From Pseudomonadales bacterium (GTDB lineage Bacteria; Pseudomonadota; Gammaproteobacteria; Pseudomonadales; IMCC2047): a stretch of DNA of 43,348 nucleotides. Of the stretch, positions 42,946-43,348 are shown in pieces (the stretch's first letter is position 1; each line of letters begins with the position of its first letter). The stretch covers positions 1 to 43,348 of the forward strand of contig JAIPFG010000002.1 of assembly GCA_021736745.1 (NCBI GenBank), given 5' to 3'. The position numbers and the translations under genes were made by a program. The notes beneath the pieces were generated by a model that saw only the letters and a program-made list of their open reading frames with translations, did no database searches and was not told the origin of the DNA.

Positions 42946-43348
42946 CTGACATCAGTGTTTGTTGTAATAAGACTAACAAGAAGGATAACAACAGCATCAT
43001 CCATAAGCTGCCATAACTGACCAACATAGAAACCGACACATTTCCCCGTTTGCGGAGATTGTCGTTTGAACCGTTATAGCCTGAACGTCTTTTTTGAATA
43101 CCGTAGCGCGTCAATACGTAACAGCCCATTAGGATCATCAACAATTTTTTCCACAGACTGTTAAGATAATATTGACTGCCAAAAAGGTGGATTAACAATA
43201 AAACAATAATACTCACTGAAATGAATAGATGATATTTGCGAAAGACGGAGTAACCCGACCAAACTCGTTTACGCAAACTGGGCAATGATGACAACACTAT
43301 CATTATTAATAGCACAGCGGATGCTAATCCAGACAACATATACCAGGG
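42938..43348 (-). CDS. Ferric-reductase-like / cytochrome-b-type membrane protein (5' end cut by window edge)
   Basis: At least 136 residues, open to the window edge; the codons before the internal Met at 43339 are still open (P-W-Y), so the start is probably outside. Three to four helices are visible. SLPSLRKRVWSGYSVFRKYHLFISVSIIVLLLIHLFG (seen as two shorter blocks, LPSLRK and FRKYHLF...LLIHLF) has the spaced histidines of the ferric-reductase-like transmembrane domain. A heme b role is inferred. It overlaps the tetraheme cytochrome gene by 8 bp, suggesting quinol-to-heme-c electron flow. Confidence 0.65.
   Translation of the reverse strand, partial: PWYMLSGLASAVLLIMIVLSSLPSLRKRVWSGYSVFRKYHLFISVSIIVLLLIHLFGSQYYLNSLWKKLLMILMGCYVLTRYGIQKRRSGYNGSNDNLRKRGNVSVSMLVSYGSLWMMLLLSFLLVLLQQTLMSDG

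Overview
The window looks like chromosomal DNA from a free-living, probably marine, gammaproteobacterium. It encodes class 2 PyrD, RlmJ, a DUF2835 protein, the very large NAD-dependent glutamate dehydrogenase, MlaA, LpxD and a TonB-dependent receptor. A PEP-CTERM sorting signal implies that an exosortase exists elsewhere in the genome. A Cellvibrionales-like affiliation is a guess from the gene mix. No tRNA, rRNA, CRISPR array, transposase or phage gene was seen.

1-2310: partial glutathione S-transferase behind pyrD, then an unrecognised two-helix membrane protein. 2311-7155: the most interesting locus. On the minus strand lie a CuA-bearing cupredoxin subunit, a heme-copper oxidoreductase subunit I, a SenC/Sco protein, a polytopic membrane protein and the Rrf2 regulator NsrR. 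This matches the norS-norY-senC-orf1 (sNOR) arrangement known from ammonia oxidisers. Subunit I keeps all six histidine ligands but lacks the active-site tyrosine of true oxidases. A formate/nitrite-type channel is divergent. The shared 239-bp intergenic region carries two face-to-face sigma70-like promoters, each with an NsrR-like palindrome on or next to its -10 box. I read this as an NO-responsive nitric oxide reductase module.

7156-13400: housekeeping and accessory singletons (mlaA, fpr, a second Sco protein, rlmJ). There is also a 57-residue protein consisting of little but a signal peptide and a PEP-CTERM tail, followed by a sterol-desaturase-type hydroxylase, a HAD hydrolase and a DUF2835 protein. 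13487-18352: NAD-glutamate dehydrogenase.

18508-31949: a possible amide/lactam catabolic island. It holds 5-oxoprolinase/hydantoinase, a MalT-type LuxR activator, an NTF2-like protein, a histone-deacetylase-like amidohydrolase, a lipoprotein YtcJ-like amidohydrolase, a TonB-dependent receptor and an exported methyltransferase-like protein. A GC-rich inverted repeat sits between the last two.

32248-39352: a tightly packed MoxR-DUF58-DUF4381-BatA-BatB/C-BatD operon. 39587-43348: an LpxD homologue, a FetB-type permease with no FetA beside it and a G9 tract in its leader, two small proteins (one with a CxxxCxxC motif), then a membrane-anchored tetraheme cytochrome c overlapping a partial ferric-reductase-like membrane subunit.
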